From the NCBI RefSeq assembly GCF_003012775.1, contig NZ_PXYG01000003.1, forward strand, positions 62,001 to 126,000: a stretch of DNA of 64,000 bases, given 5' to 3'. Source of the DNA: Zobellella endophytica (GTDB lineage: Bacteria > Pseudomonadota > Gammaproteobacteria > Enterobacterales > Aeromonadaceae). The stretch's first letter is position 1. The number at the start of each line of letters is the position of its first letter. A program made the translations under genes and the position numbers. The notes beneath the pieces are model-generated. The model was not told where the DNA came from. It did no database searches and was given only the letters and a program-made list of their open reading frames with translations. Shown one piece after another: positions 15,952 to 25,172 of the stretch.

Positions 15952-16051
15952 TGCGCAAATAGCAGGCAAACGCACCAGGCAGGCCGGATGGAGTGTTGAC
16001 AGCCCCCGGCCACTTGCCTAGAATCCTGCCCCGTCGACACAACGACGATTT

Positions 16052-16128
16052 CGGCGTGTAGCGCAGCTTGGTAGCGCACTGTCATGGGGTGTCAGGGGTC
16101 GGAGGTTCAAATCCTCTCACGCCGACCA
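16052..16128 (+). tRNA. tRNA-Pro(GGG)
   Basis: The 77-nt sequence has acceptor pair CGGCGTG/CACGCCG, a TAGCGCAGC D-arm, anticodon loop ATGGGGT (GGG), TTCAAAT T-loop, discriminator A and encoded CCA. It is very close to E. coli proL, including the anticodon stem. Confidence 0.95.
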
Positions 16129-16140
16129 AATCATCCTGAG

Positions 16141-16165
16141 AAGCCCACCGTAAGGTGGGCTTTTT
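16141..16165 (+). terminator. Terminator of tRNA-Pro
   Basis: AAGCCCACC and GGTGGGCTT form a 9-bp stem with a GTAA loop followed by TTT, 12 nt after the tRNA. Confidence 0.85.
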
Positions 16166-16410
16166 GCTTTCCGGCAACACCATCACAGATCCATTTCAGT
16201 GGTCCCCCTGTAAAGGGACGTCTTGCCTCGTGTTTTGGACGACTGACATCGACAGGATACGCCGGGTCTACCGTAGAGTCCGTTTCAATGGCCCATGTCG
16301 GCACCACGCGTTGGCCGAATAAATTCGACCCTACAAACCACCTCCAGAGCCCTTTATCTCTCCCGCGGCCGTACTAGACTTTAGGTTTTAACCGACGCAG
16401 GAGGTGCGAT

Positions 16411-16623
16411 ATGACGGTACAGACCGAAGTGGCTCAGGAAGCATGGGACGATCTGCACGACAAGCGGGCCAAACTGAAAGAGGCCACCGAGCATTACGAC
16501 ATCAAGGTGCAGGCGTTCAAGGCCGATGAATGCGACCTTGAAGAGGTGACCCAGGCCTTCGAGCAGAAACAGCAGGCCAGCCAGGAGCACGCTGCCGCCT
16601 TCCACCAGCTCTTCAAGGTATGA
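16411..16623 (+). CDS. Small coiled-coil protein, unknown
   Basis: The product has 70 residues and a strong AGGAGG 7 nt before the ATG. It is acidic, charged and helical with heptad-like spacing (LHDKRAKLKEATEHYDIKVQ, then VTQAFEQKQQASQEHAAAFH), so a short coiled coil is likely. It has no signal peptide and no recognised family. A hairpin follows its stop directly, so it is probably a single-gene transcript. Confidence 0.65.
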   Translation: MTVQTEVAQEAWDDLHDKRAKLKEATEHYDIKVQAFKADECDLEEVTQAFEQKQQASQEHAAAFHQLFKV

Positions 16624-16630
16624 GTCAAAC

Positions 16631-16663
16631 CGCTAAAGTAAGGCGCCATGCCTTACTTTAGCG
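16631..16663 (+). terminator. Perfect 14-bp hairpin after the small coiled-coil gene
   Basis: CGCTAAAGTAAGGC (16631-16644) pairs exactly with GCCTTACTTTAGCG (16650-16663) around a 5-nt loop. It starts 7 nt after the stop. The T-run is poor, but the stem should act as a 3' end for both this gene and the convergent scrR. Confidence 0.7.
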
Positions 16664-16725
16664 TCGCTCCCCTCCCCCGAAGCAGGCGCCAGCCCCTGTC
16701 ATAGCGCTGCCGAAACCGTCACCGG

Positions 16726-17742
16726 TTACGCCTCGCAATGAGCGCGACTGCGCCAATGGACCCTGGTCGGCACCACATGGGCGGCCTTGACCAGGGTTTC
16801 CCCCTGCAGCAACAAACGGCACAGCTCGAAGGCCGCCCCGGCCAGCGCATCGCAGTCCTGGGCCACCGCATCCACCGCGATCGGCAGGCAGTCGAGCAGT
16901 TCGTGATCGTCGAAGGTGCCGAGCCGGATCGGCTCGGCCAACAAATGGTGCTCGTTGAGATAGCGCAGCACCCCCTCGAGCAGGGTAAAGGAAGCGGTAA
17001 ACAGGGCCCCGGGCAGCCGGCCCAGATCCTGGTGCAACTGCGCCATCATGCGGTAGCCCGACACCGAGCGATAGTCCGCCGTCCAGATCCATTCCGGCCT
17101 GGCCTCTATCCCGGCCCGCTGCAGGCCCAGCTCGTAGCCCGCCAGGCGGTGACGGCTGGGCGACAGCGCCAGTTGTCCGCCCAGAAAATACACCGCCTCC
17201 TGCCCCCGGGCCAGGGACTGCACCAGCTCCGCCGTGGCCCGGCAGGCGTCCGAAATCACCAGCGGCAGGCTCGACTGGCCGATATGGCGGTCGAGCTGCA
17301 CCACCGGCATCCGTCCCGCCAACTGCCGGTAGGGGCCGTCGTCATCGCCGCTGGAGGCCACGATCAACGCATCCACCTGGCGCTGGATCAGCCCAGCCAC
17401 CACCAACTGCTCCAGCTCGGGATCGTCGTCGGAGCAGGCGATCAGCAGTTGCAAGCCGGCCTCCCGACAGCGGGATTCCAGGGACTTGGCGATGCTGGCG
17501 AAGCCGAAGTTGGTGAGGTCGGGGATCACCAGACCCAGGGTATGGCTGCGGCGGGAGCCCAGGGCGCGGGCGTGGAGGTTGGGCTGGTACTGGTAGCGCT
17601 CGGCCACCGCCATCACCCGTTCGCGGGTTTCGTCGGCAATCCGGTACTGGCCGGCCTTGCCGTTCAGCACCAGGCTGGCGGTGGCCTTGGACACCCCGGC
17701 CAGCTCCGCCAGCCGGGCTATGGTCAGTTTCTTCTTATCCAC
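16726..17742 (-). CDS. scrR: LacI-family sucrose operon repressor ScrR
   Basis: The product has 338 residues from a GTG at 17742. The N-terminal helix-turn-helix and hinge read LTIARLAELAGVSKATASLVLNG, then SHTLGLVIPDLTNFGF, and the sugar-binding domain has SPSRHRLAGYELGLQRAGI and LLEGVLRYLNEHHLL. These match enteric ScrR better than Cra, its close relative. It should repress the scrK-porin-scrA-scrB operon at 22198-27246 and be released by fructose or fructose-1-phosphate. Unusually, putA and putR lie between the repressor and its target operon. The RBS is weak. Confidence 0.85.
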   Translation of the reverse strand: MDKKKLTIARLAELAGVSKATASLVLNGKAGQYRIADETRERVMAVAERYQYQPNLHARALGSRRSHTLGLVIPDLTNFGFASIAKSLESRCREAGLQLLIACSDDDPELEQLVVAGLIQRQVDALIVASSGDDDGPYRQLAGRMPVVQLDRHIGQSSLPLVISDACRATAELVQSLARGQEAVYFLGGQLALSPSRHRLAGYELGLQRAGIEARPEWIWTADYRSVSGYRMMAQLHQDLGRLPGALFTASFTLLEGVLRYLNEHHLLAEPIRLGTFDDHELLDCLPIAVDAVAQDCDALAGAAFELCRLLLQGETLVKAAHVVPTRVHWRSRAHCEA

Positions 17743-17876
17743 GTGTCTAGCATCTTGTTGGCAGATATGCCCATTCTACCCGTACTGAGATCGACCGCCA
17801 GCGCCGTGAACACCTGGATTCAGGAAGTGACGGCCCTGGCCCCGCCCGCCGGGCGGGACCACCACCGTCCGGCCGC

Positions 17877-20800
17877 TTACTCCGAGGCGGCGATCAGGCT
17901 GGCGTTACCGCCGGCCGCCGTGGTGTCGACGCACAGGTGGCGCTCGATCACGAAGCGCTCGGGTACGTTCTGCTCGGTAATGAGCGGCAGCAGGGCTCCA
18001 TCGCGGTGCGACAGGGCGACCCGGTACTGGCGCAGGGTGGCGGTGTCGGCGCCACTTGCCACCGCCTCGAAGCCGGTGACGGTTTCGAGGGCGACGGGCT
18101 GCAACAGGCCATCCAGGCCGATGGCCGGAATATTGGCCGCCTCGGCCCGGCTCAGCGCCGCCCGGGCACCCGGGGCCACCACCACCACGGCGTTACCCTG
18201 GGACAGGGCGAGACCCGCCTGTTTCAGGGCCGAGGCCAGATCCGGTCCCAGGCAGAGCACGGTGCCACGGGCGCAACAGCGCAGGCGATTGAGCTCGCCG
18301 GTGGGGCCCGGCATCTCTTCCGGGGTGGCATCCAGCGCCGCCGGCACGGTGCCGAAAATCGGTGCAAGGCGCTCGGCCCGGTTCCGGGCCTGGGCCCAAT
18401 CCTTGCCATTCAGCCGGTCGATGCCGCCTTGCAGCTGAGCCGCCGTGACCGATGCCTGCTCCGCCGCTTGCACGCCTTGGCCCTCGCCGGACGCCATAAA
18501 GCGGCGTACATACTGCGGACCACCGGCCTTGGGACCGGTGCCCGAGAGCCCTTCGCCGCCGAAGGGCTGGGAGCCGACGATGGCGCCGATCTGGTTACGG
18601 TTGACGTAGATATTGCCGACCTTGATGCGGCTCGTGATGCGTTCCACCCGCTTGTCGACCCGGGTATGCAGGCCGAAGGTCAGGCCGAAGCCCCGGGCGT
18701 TGATGTGATCGACCACCTGGTCGAGTTCATCCGCCTCGAACGTAGCCACGTGCAGCACGGGCCCGAAGATCTCCTCTTCCAGCTCGTGGATGCCGTCGAG
18801 CCTGATCACCGTGGGCGCCACGAACAGCCCCTCGGCGGGCACCGGCAGTTGCTTGAGCACCCGTCCCATGCGCGCGAATTTTTCGCAGTGCGCCTCTATG
18901 CCCCGCTTGGCGTTCTGGTCGATCACCGGGCCCACGTCGGTGTCGAGCTGCCAGGGGTTGCCCAGCCGCAGCTCGTCCATGGCCCCGAACAGCATCTCCA
19001 GCAGGTGATCGGCGATGTCCTTCTGCACATAGAGCATGCGCAGGGCGGAGCAGCGCTGGCCGGCGCTCTGGAAGGAGGAGGCCAGCACGTCGCGCACCAC
19101 CTGCTCCGGCAGCGCGGTCGAGTCCACGATCATGGCGTTCAGGCCGCCGGTTTCGGCCACCAGGGGCGCGTCCGGTGCCACAGACTCGGCCATCACCTTG
19201 TTGATGTGCTGGGCGGTGGCGGTGGAGCCGGTAAAGCAGACGCCGTCAATGCGCGGGTCCGAGGTCAGGGCCGCCCCCACGGTGCTGCCGCTGCCGGGCA
19301 GCAGCTGGATGGCCTCGCGGGGAATGCCGGCTTCATGCATCAGCTCGACCGCCCGGGTGGCGATAAGCGCGGTCTGGCCGGCGGGCTTGGCGATGACGGC
19401 GTTGCCCGCCGCCAGCCCCGCCAGCACCTGACCGGCGAAAATGGCCAGCGGGAAGTTCCAGGGCGAAATACAGCTGATCACCCCGCGGCCGGTACCGAAT
19501 TCCTGATTGCGTTCGGCTTCGTTCGGATAGTAACGGGCGAAGTCGACGGCTTCGCGGATTTCGGCAATCGCATCCGGCAGGCTCTTGCCCGCTTCCCGGG
19601 TGGCCAGGGCGAACAGCTCGGCGGCGTGTTCTTCGAACAGGTCGGCCACGCGACGGATGCGCGCACTGCGCTCCGCCACCGGCAGCGCGGACCAGAGCTC
19701 GAACCCGGCGCGGGCGGCGGCGATGGCGGTGTCGATATCTTCTTTCGACGCCTGGGTGACATGGCCCACCAGATCCGACGGCACCGCCGGGTTGCGCACT
19801 TCCTCCACCCGGGTGCTCTGCACCGGGCCGGCGATCACGGGCCCGCCGGTCCACTGTCGGGTCTTGAAGGGCGCGCGGGCGGCCTCGATTTCCGCCACTT
19901 CCACCGGGTTGGTGAAATCCCAGCCCCGTGAGTTGCGGCGTTTGGCGCCGTAGAGATCGGCGGGGCGGGCAATGATCTTGCTCGACAGCGCATCGCCCAT
20001 GGCCGCCACCGCATCGAAAGGATCCCGGGCGATGTCTTCCGGCTGGATGCGGGTGTCGACAATCTGGTTAACGAAGGAGCTGTTGGCGCCGTTCTCGAGC
20101 AGGCGGCGCACCAGGTAGGCCAGCAGATCCTGGTGGGCGCCCACCGGCGCGTAGATACGGCAGCGGGTACCCTGCTTGGTGAGCACGGCGTCGTGCAGGG
20201 ATTCGCCCATGCCGTGCAGGCGCTGGAACTCGAAGCAGTCGCGGCCCTGGGCCAGCTCGAGGATGGCCGACACCGAGTGGGCGTTGTGGGTGGCGAACTG
20301 GGGATAGATGCGATCGGTCATCCCCAGCAGCTTCTGGGCGCAGGCGATATAGGACAGATCGCTGTTGACCTTGCGGGTGAACACCGGAAAGTCCGCCAGC
20401 CCCATCACCTGGGCGCGCTTGATCTCCGCATCCCAGTAGGCGCCTTTCACCAGCCGCACCATGATGCGGCGGTCGAGCCTGTCGGCCAGGGCGTACAGCC
20501 AGTCGAGCACAGGGGCGGCCCGCTTGCCGAAGGCCTGCACCACGATGCCGAAGCCGTCCCAGCCCGCCAGGGCGGGATCGGACAGCACCGCTTCGATCAC
20601 GTCCAGGGACAGGTCCAGGCGATCCGCTTCCTCCGCGTCGATGTTGAAGCCCATGTTGGCGGCCTTGGCCTGTTTGGCCAGCTCCAGGGTGCGGGGCACC
20701 AGCTCGTTCATCACCCGTGCTTTCTGGCCGAACTCGTAACGGGCATGCAGCGCCGACAGCTTGACCGAAATACCCGGGTTCTGGCGGATGTCCGGGTGCA

Positions 20801-21494
20801 CGCAGTGCGGCGCCAGGGACTTGATGGCATCGGAGTAGGCCTTGTGATAGCGCAGGGCGTCGGCGTCGGTGCGGGCGGCTTCGCCCAGCATGTCGTAGGA
20901 ATAGGTGTAACCGCGGGCCTCGTAGCTTTTGGCGCGCTTGACCGCTTCCTCGATGTTGCGGCCCAGCACGAACTGGCGCCCCATTTCCTTCATCGCCTGG
21001 CCGACGGCGGTGCGTACCACCGGCTCGCCCAGCCGCTTGACCATCCCGCGCAGGGTGTTCGCCAGCCCCTGCCGGTCGACCGGCGACAGCAGCTTGCCGG
21101 TGACCAGCAGCGCCCAGGTGGAGCTGTTGATCAGCGACGAGTTGGAGCGGCCGCGGTGCTCGCCCCAGTTGCCGGATGAAATCTTGTCTTCGATCAGCTC
21201 GTCGATGGTGCTCTTGTCCGGCACCCGCAGCAGCGCCTCGGCCAGGCACATCAGGGCCACGCCTTCCTTGGTGGTCAGGCCGTATTGGGCCAGGAATTTT
21301 TCCATCATGGTCGGGGTGGAGTTGGCGCGCACGTCACGCACCAGTTCAACCGCCCGTGCCGAGATGCGGGCGCGAACGTCGGCGGACACCCGGGCATTGG
21401 CCGCCAGGGACTTGACCACCCCGGCCTCATCCGCCAGGTAATGGCCACGAATCTGCTCCCGGCAAGCCGCCAGCGACAGTGCTTGTTCTTTCAT
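17877..21494 (-). CDS. putA: Bifunctional proline dehydrogenase / P5C dehydrogenase PutA
   Basis: The product has 1205 residues with GGAGAAGG upstream of the ATG. The proline dehydrogenase barrel (about 160-470; DAEEADRLDLSLD, VRLVKGAYWD) is followed by the aldehyde dehydrogenase domain (about 540-1000; ISPWNFPLAIF, AETGGLNAMIVDS with the Glu, SAGQRCSALRMLY with the nucleophile Cys) and a C-terminal lid region. It oxidises proline to glutamate using FAD and NAD, channelling P5C internally. The N-terminus lacks the ribbon-helix-helix DNA-binding domain found in the roughly 1320-residue enteric PutA, so it cannot repress itself. An Lrp-type regulator is divergent across a 244-bp AT-rich gap. 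Confidence 0.95.
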   Translation of the reverse strand: MKEQALSLAACREQIRGHYLADEAGVVKSLAANARVSADVRARISARAVELVRDVRANSTPTMMEKFLAQYGLTTKEGVALMCLAEALLRVPDKSTIDELIEDKISSGNWGEHRGRSNSSLINSSTWALLVTGKLLSPVDRQGLANTLRGMVKRLGEPVVRTAVGQAMKEMGRQFVLGRNIEEAVKRAKSYEARGYTYSYDMLGEAARTDADALRYHKAYSDAIKSLAPHCVHPDIRQNPGISVKLSALHARYEFGQKARVMNELVPRTLELAKQAKAANMGFNIDAEEADRLDLSLDVIEAVLSDPALAGWDGFGIVVQAFGKRAAPVLDWLYALADRLDRRIMVRLVKGAYWDAEIKRAQVMGLADFPVFTRKVNSDLSYIACAQKLLGMTDRIYPQFATHNAHSVSAILELAQGRDCFEFQRLHGMGESLHDAVLTKQGTRCRIYAPVGAHQDLLAYLVRRLLENGANSSFVNQIVDTRIQPEDIARDPFDAVAAMGDALSSKIIARPADLYGAKRRNSRGWDFTNPVEVAEIEAARAPFKTRQWTGGPVIAGPVQSTRVEEVRNPAVPSDLVGHVTQASKEDIDTAIAAARAGFELWSALPVAERSARIRRVADLFEEHAAELFALATREAGKSLPDAIAEIREAVDFARYYPNEAERNQEFGTGRGVISCISPWNFPLAIFAGQVLAGLAAGNAVIAKPAGQTALIATRAVELMHEAGIPREAIQLLPGSGSTVGAALTSDPRIDGVCFTGSTATAQHINKVMAESVAPDAPLVAETGGLNAMIVDSTALPEQVVRDVLASSFQSAGQRCSALRMLYVQKDIADHLLEMLFGAMDELRLGNPWQLDTDVGPVIDQNAKRGIEAHCEKFARMGRVLKQLPVPAEGLFVAPTVIRLDGIHELEEEIFGPVLHVATFEADELDQVVDHINARGFGLTFGLHTRVDKRVERITSRIKVGNIYVNRNQIGAIVGSQPFGGEGLSGTGPKAGGPQYVRRFMASGEGQGVQAAEQASVTAAQLQGGIDRLNGKDWAQARNRAERLAPIFGTVPAALDATPEEMPGPTGELNRLRCCARGTVLCLGPDLASALKQAGLALSQGNAVVVVAPGARAALSRAEAANIPAIGLDGLLQPVALETVTGFEAVASGADTATLRQYRVALSHRDGALLPLITEQNVPERFVIERHLCVDTTAAGGNASLIAASE

Positions 21495-21738
21495 CCGACC
21501 TTCTCCCTCGGTATGTGCAATTTTGTTGGCACCATGCTAACCGAAAGTGAATATTCTTTTTTCCTATATAAAGAAAATAAACGACACCAATATACTTTTT
21601 ATATCGATAATTAATTAATTATTCACCACATAAAATGACAAAAATAGCCATATCAACCATAATACCGTTTTCTCCCGCTGTTATGATGGCGCGCCATGCC
21701 ATCGCGCCGGGGCATGTTGACGAAAGAGGACGAGAAAG

Positions 21739-22191
21739 ATGAGCCATCTGGACAGGGCGGACCTGCAGATCATCCAGGAGCTGCGGGAGAACGCCCGCAT
21801 CACCCTCACCGAGCTGGCCTCCCGGGTCGGGCTGTCGAAAACCCCCTGCCAGCTGCGCATGCGCCGGCTCGAAGAGCAGGGCTATATCACCGGCTACACC
21901 GCCCTGGTGGATCAGAGCAAACTCGGCCTCAGTCATATCTCCTTCGTGCAGATCACCCTGAACGACACCAGCAGCAAGGCCCTCACCGCCTTCAACAAGG
22001 CGGCGCTCAAGATTGCCGAGGTGGAGCAGTGCCACATGATCGCCGGCGGCTTCGACTACCTGCTGAAAATCCGCACCAGGGACATGGCCTCCTACCGCAT
22101 GGTGCTGGGCGAAAAGATCTCCGCCCTGCCCCATGTGCTGCAGACCAGCACCTTCGTGGTGATGGAAAACGTGCGGGATATCGGGCTCTGA
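21739..22191 (+). CDS. putR: Lrp/AsnC-family regulator, PutR-type
   Basis: The product has 150 residues; GAGGA lies about 8-12 nt before the ATG. It has an N-terminal winged helix (LDRADLQIIQELRENARITL, then ELASRVGLSKTPCQLRMRRLEE) and a C-terminal ligand-binding RAM domain (AEVEQCHMIAGGFDYLLKIRTRDM). Divergent orientation to putA, together with loss of PutA's own DNA-binding domain, supports a proline-responsive activator of putA as in Vibrio, Agrobacterium and Rhodobacter. The start region shares an AT-rich promoter stretch (21540-21700) with putA. Confidence 0.82.
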   Translation: MSHLDRADLQIIQELRENARITLTELASRVGLSKTPCQLRMRRLEEQGYITGYTALVDQSKLGLSHISFVQITLNDTSSKALTAFNKAALKIAEVEQCHMIAGGFDYLLKIRTRDMASYRMVLGEKISALPHVLQTSTFVVMENVRDIGL

Positions 22192-22197
22192 GCCCGG

Positions 22198-23610
22198 TCA
22201 CGACTGGCGCAGCACCGGCGCCAGCGGCCAGTAGCGGAAGCGGGTCTCCCCCGCCCCGCCCCAGCGGATTTCGGGATGGGCTCCCGGGAAATAGCGGGCC
22301 GACATCGCCGCTTCCCCCTCGTTGATAAACAGCTCGATGCTGGAGCTGTCGAGCAGCAGCCGCAGATCCGTGACCGCCCCATGCCAGCGCCGGCTTTCCC
22401 ATTCGCCGCTGCGCCAGTTCAGGCGCCGGAGCTCGAGGCCGCCGGCGTTAACCGTGAGCACCGCCGCCTGGCCCAGGTAGAGCCGCACCTCGCCGCTGAT
22501 GACCAGCTCAAGCTCGGCCCGCCCGCCCTGCAGCCGGGGCGCCTGCACCGCCAGCCCCTGCCAGTCGAACGCCTCGCCGCGCAGGGCGGCCAGCTCGGGC
22601 ACCGGATTCTGATACAGCTTGCCCTCGCGCCAGCTCAATACCCGCGGGCAGCTGAGCTGGTTCATCCAGCCGTAGTCCCGGGTCGGCTGGGCCGGCTCGT
22701 TGTCGTCGGGCAGGCCGAGCCAGCCGATCAGCAGGCGCCGGCCCTGGTCGTCCAGGGTGGTTTGCGGGGCATAGAATTCAAAGCCCAGATCCAGCTCGTG
22801 GAAGTCGCCGTGGGCCAGGCGCCCGCCGTGCCAGTCCAGCTCGCCGGCCAGCCAGCCGCACTGGTACAGGTTCTGGTAGCGATCGGCCTCGGCCGGCAGG
22901 CCTTGGGGGCAGCAGATCAGCACATGGCGCCCGCCAAGTTCGAACAGGTCCGGGCATTCCCACATGTAGCCGAACTCCCCGAGATCCTGCTCGCCACTGC
23001 CGGCCAGCACCCCGATCTGCCGCCAGTGGTGCAGATCGGCGCTCTGGTAGAGCAGCACCTTGCCCTGGCCGTCTTCGCTCTGGGCCGCCAGCACCATCCA
23101 CCAGTGCCCGTCGTGCCGCCACACCTTGGGGTCCCGCACATGGCCGGTATAGCCCTCGGGCAAGTCCAGCACCGGGCCCAGCTTCTCAAACTCGCCGAAC
23201 TCCCGCTCCACCGCCAGGCACTGGAAGGCGGTGCGCCGCTCCCGGTCGTATTTGACGTTGCCGGTGTAGATCAGGGTCAGCTCGCCGTTGTTGTCCACCG
23301 CCGAGCCGGAGTAGCAGCCGTTGCGCTCGTAGTCCTCGGTGGGCGCCAGCGCCAGCCCCAGGTGCTGCCAATGCACCAGATCGTCCGACACCAGCTGACC
23401 CCAGGCCTTGGCGCCGTGGGCGCAGGCCAGCGGGTTCCACTGGTAGAACAGCCGGTAGCGGCCGTCGAACCGGATAAAGCCGTTGGGATCGTTGAGCAGG
23501 CCCACCGGGGCGGCGATATGCCAGCCGGGCCGGTGGGGATCCCCCTCGGCCCGGTTCAGCCCCCCGAGCAAGGCTTCGCTCAGCCTGTTCAGCCACTGCT
23601 GTTCGGTCAT
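22198..23610 (-). CDS. scrB: Sucrose-6-phosphate hydrolase (GH32)
   Basis: The product has 470 residues from the ATG at 23610 (MTEQQWLNRL), with AAGGAG at 8-nt spacing; the ATG two codons upstream is only 2 nt from it. GH32 motifs are in order: LLNDPNG (nucleophile Asp), RDPKVW (transition-state Asp) and WECPDL (acid/base Glu), followed by the C-terminal beta-sandwich. It splits sucrose-6-phosphate, produced by the ScrA PTS, to glucose-6-phosphate and fructose. It is last in the operon and is convergent with putR, 6 bp apart. Confidence 0.93.
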   Translation of the reverse strand: MTEQQWLNRLSEALLGGLNRAEGDPHRPGWHIAAPVGLLNDPNGFIRFDGRYRLFYQWNPLACAHGAKAWGQLVSDDLVHWQHLGLALAPTEDYERNGCYSGSAVDNNGELTLIYTGNVKYDRERRTAFQCLAVEREFGEFEKLGPVLDLPEGYTGHVRDPKVWRHDGHWWMVLAAQSEDGQGKVLLYQSADLHHWRQIGVLAGSGEQDLGEFGYMWECPDLFELGGRHVLICCPQGLPAEADRYQNLYQCGWLAGELDWHGGRLAHGDFHELDLGFEFYAPQTTLDDQGRRLLIGWLGLPDDNEPAQPTRDYGWMNQLSCPRVLSWREGKLYQNPVPELAALRGEAFDWQGLAVQAPRLQGGRAELELVISGEVRLYLGQAAVLTVNAGGLELRRLNWRSGEWESRRWHGAVTDLRLLLDSSSIELFINEGEAAMSARYFPGAHPEIRWGGAGETRFRYWPLAPVLRQS

Positions 23611-23660
23611 TGCCATATCTCCTTGCAGTTTGATGACAAACTCCATTATCTCGTCGTCGC

Positions 23661-23717
23661 CTCCGCGAAGGCGGAGGTCCATGACAGCTTGCCGTGGACT
23701 CCCGCCGTCGCGGGAGT
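23661..23717. repeat. Two adjacent intergenic hairpins between scrA and scrB
   Basis: CTCCGC-GAAG-GCGGAG (23661-23676) and ACTCCCGC-CGTC-GCGGGAGT (23698-23717) are perfect stems of the dispersed family also seen at 8355 and 10083. Within the operon they may affect mRNA stability and lower scrB relative to scrA. Confidence 0.65.
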
Positions 23718-23760
23718 GACAACAGAGTAAGCCGAAAGTTTGTCAACTATCTGATTTCCA

Positions 23761-25125
23761 TCAGTCCAGCTTGTACTTCAGCAGGGTGGAGGCGGTGAAG
23801 GCCGCGGCGAAGGCGATGACCATGCCGATGCCGTAGTTCAGCAGCGAGGCGGGCTGCACGATGGCCAGGCCCGGCAGGCCGGTCAGGCCCACGGCGGTCA
23901 TGCCCACCTTGGTGGCCACCACGTAAGCCCCGCCCAGGGCGCCGCCGAACAGGCCGGCCAGGAAGGGCTTGCCGTAGCGCAGGTTGACCCCGAAGATGGC
24001 CGCCTCGGTAATGCCCAGCAGGCAGGAGGCGCCGGCCGGCACCGTGATCGCCTTGAGCTTGGCGTCCTTGGTCTTGAAGTACACCGCCAGGCAGGCGCCG
24101 CCCTGGGCCACGTTGGCCATGGCCCAGATCGGCAACAGGAAGTTGACGGCGATGGCCGGGTTGGTCAGCAGCCCGGTTTCGATGGCGTGGAAGCTGTGGT
24201 GGATGCCGGTGATCACGATGGCGGAATAGGTGCCGCCGAACACCAGGCCCGCCAGCCAGCCGGCGTGGTCGTACAGGCCGCTCAGCAGCAGGGAGATGCC
24301 GTCGCCCAGGCCGCGACCGATGGGGCCCACGAACAGCAGCGCCACGAAGCCCGCGATCAGCAGGGTGAGGAAGGGGGTGACGATCAGATCCAGGGCATTG
24401 GGCACCACCTTGCGCAGGCGCTTTTCCACCTGGCTCATCACCCACACCGCCAGCAGCATGGGAAACACCGTGCCCTGGTAGCCGACCATGCCCACTTCCA
24501 TCCCGAGGAATTCCATGGTCTTGAAGCCGTCGGCCACGGTCCAGGCATTGGTCAGGGCCGGATGGGTCAGGATGCCCCCCAGGGTGGCACCCAGGTAGGG
24601 GTTGCCGCCGAACTCTCGGGCGGCGGTAAAGCCGATCAGCACCGGCAGGATGATGAAGGCGGCCGAGCTGAACATGTCGAGCATGATGAACAGGGCGCTG
24701 TCGGGGGAGACCCAGCCGTAGGAGCGCACCATGCCGAGCAGGCCCATCAGCAAACCGGCGGAAACGATGGCCGGGATGATGGGCACGAAAATATTGGACA
24801 GGGTGCGCGCCAGGCGCTGGGCCGGGTTGAGCCTGGCCGCCGCCGCGTCCACCAGCTCGGCCTTGCTGGTGTCCCCCAGGCCGGTGAGGGCGGCAAACTC
24901 CGCGTACACCTTGTTGACCAGGCCGGTACCGAAGATCACCTGCATCTGGCCGGCGTTGGCGAAGCAGCCCTTCACCCCTTCCACGTTCTGGATGGCCGCC
25001 TTGTCGGCCAGGCTGTCGTCGTTCAGCACCAGCCGCAGCCGGGTGGCGCAATGGGCGGCGGAGGCGATATTGTCCCTGCCCCCGAGCAGCGGCAACAGTT
25101 CTTTGGCGATGGCTTCAATATTCAT
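23761..25125 (-). CDS. scrA: Sucrose-specific PTS EIIBC component
   Basis: The product has 454 residues from the ATG at 25125 (MNIEAIAKELLPLL). The EIIB domain occupies about 1-85 with phosphorylated C26 in AAHCATRLRL; the EIIC domain (about 105-454) has around ten hydrophobic helices, and GITEAAIFGVNLRYGKPF marks the sugar-binding GITE loop. There is no EIIA domain, so it must borrow EIIA-Glc. It imports and phosphorylates sucrose. It lies 47 bp downstream of the porin gene in the same orientation. Confidence 0.92.
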   Translation of the reverse strand: MNIEAIAKELLPLLGGRDNIASAAHCATRLRLVLNDDSLADKAAIQNVEGVKGCFANAGQMQVIFGTGLVNKVYAEFAALTGLGDTSKAELVDAAAARLNPAQRLARTLSNIFVPIIPAIVSAGLLMGLLGMVRSYGWVSPDSALFIMLDMFSSAAFIILPVLIGFTAAREFGGNPYLGATLGGILTHPALTNAWTVADGFKTMEFLGMEVGMVGYQGTVFPMLLAVWVMSQVEKRLRKVVPNALDLIVTPFLTLLIAGFVALLFVGPIGRGLGDGISLLLSGLYDHAGWLAGLVFGGTYSAIVITGIHHSFHAIETGLLTNPAIAVNFLLPIWAMANVAQGGACLAVYFKTKDAKLKAITVPAGASCLLGITEAAIFGVNLRYGKPFLAGLFGGALGGAYVVATKVGMTAVGLTGLPGLAIVQPASLLNYGIGMVIAFAAAFTASTLLKYKLD

Positions 25126-25172
25126 GGTTCGATATCCGTCATGCGCAGGGGGGCCTGACGCCCCCCTCAAGA

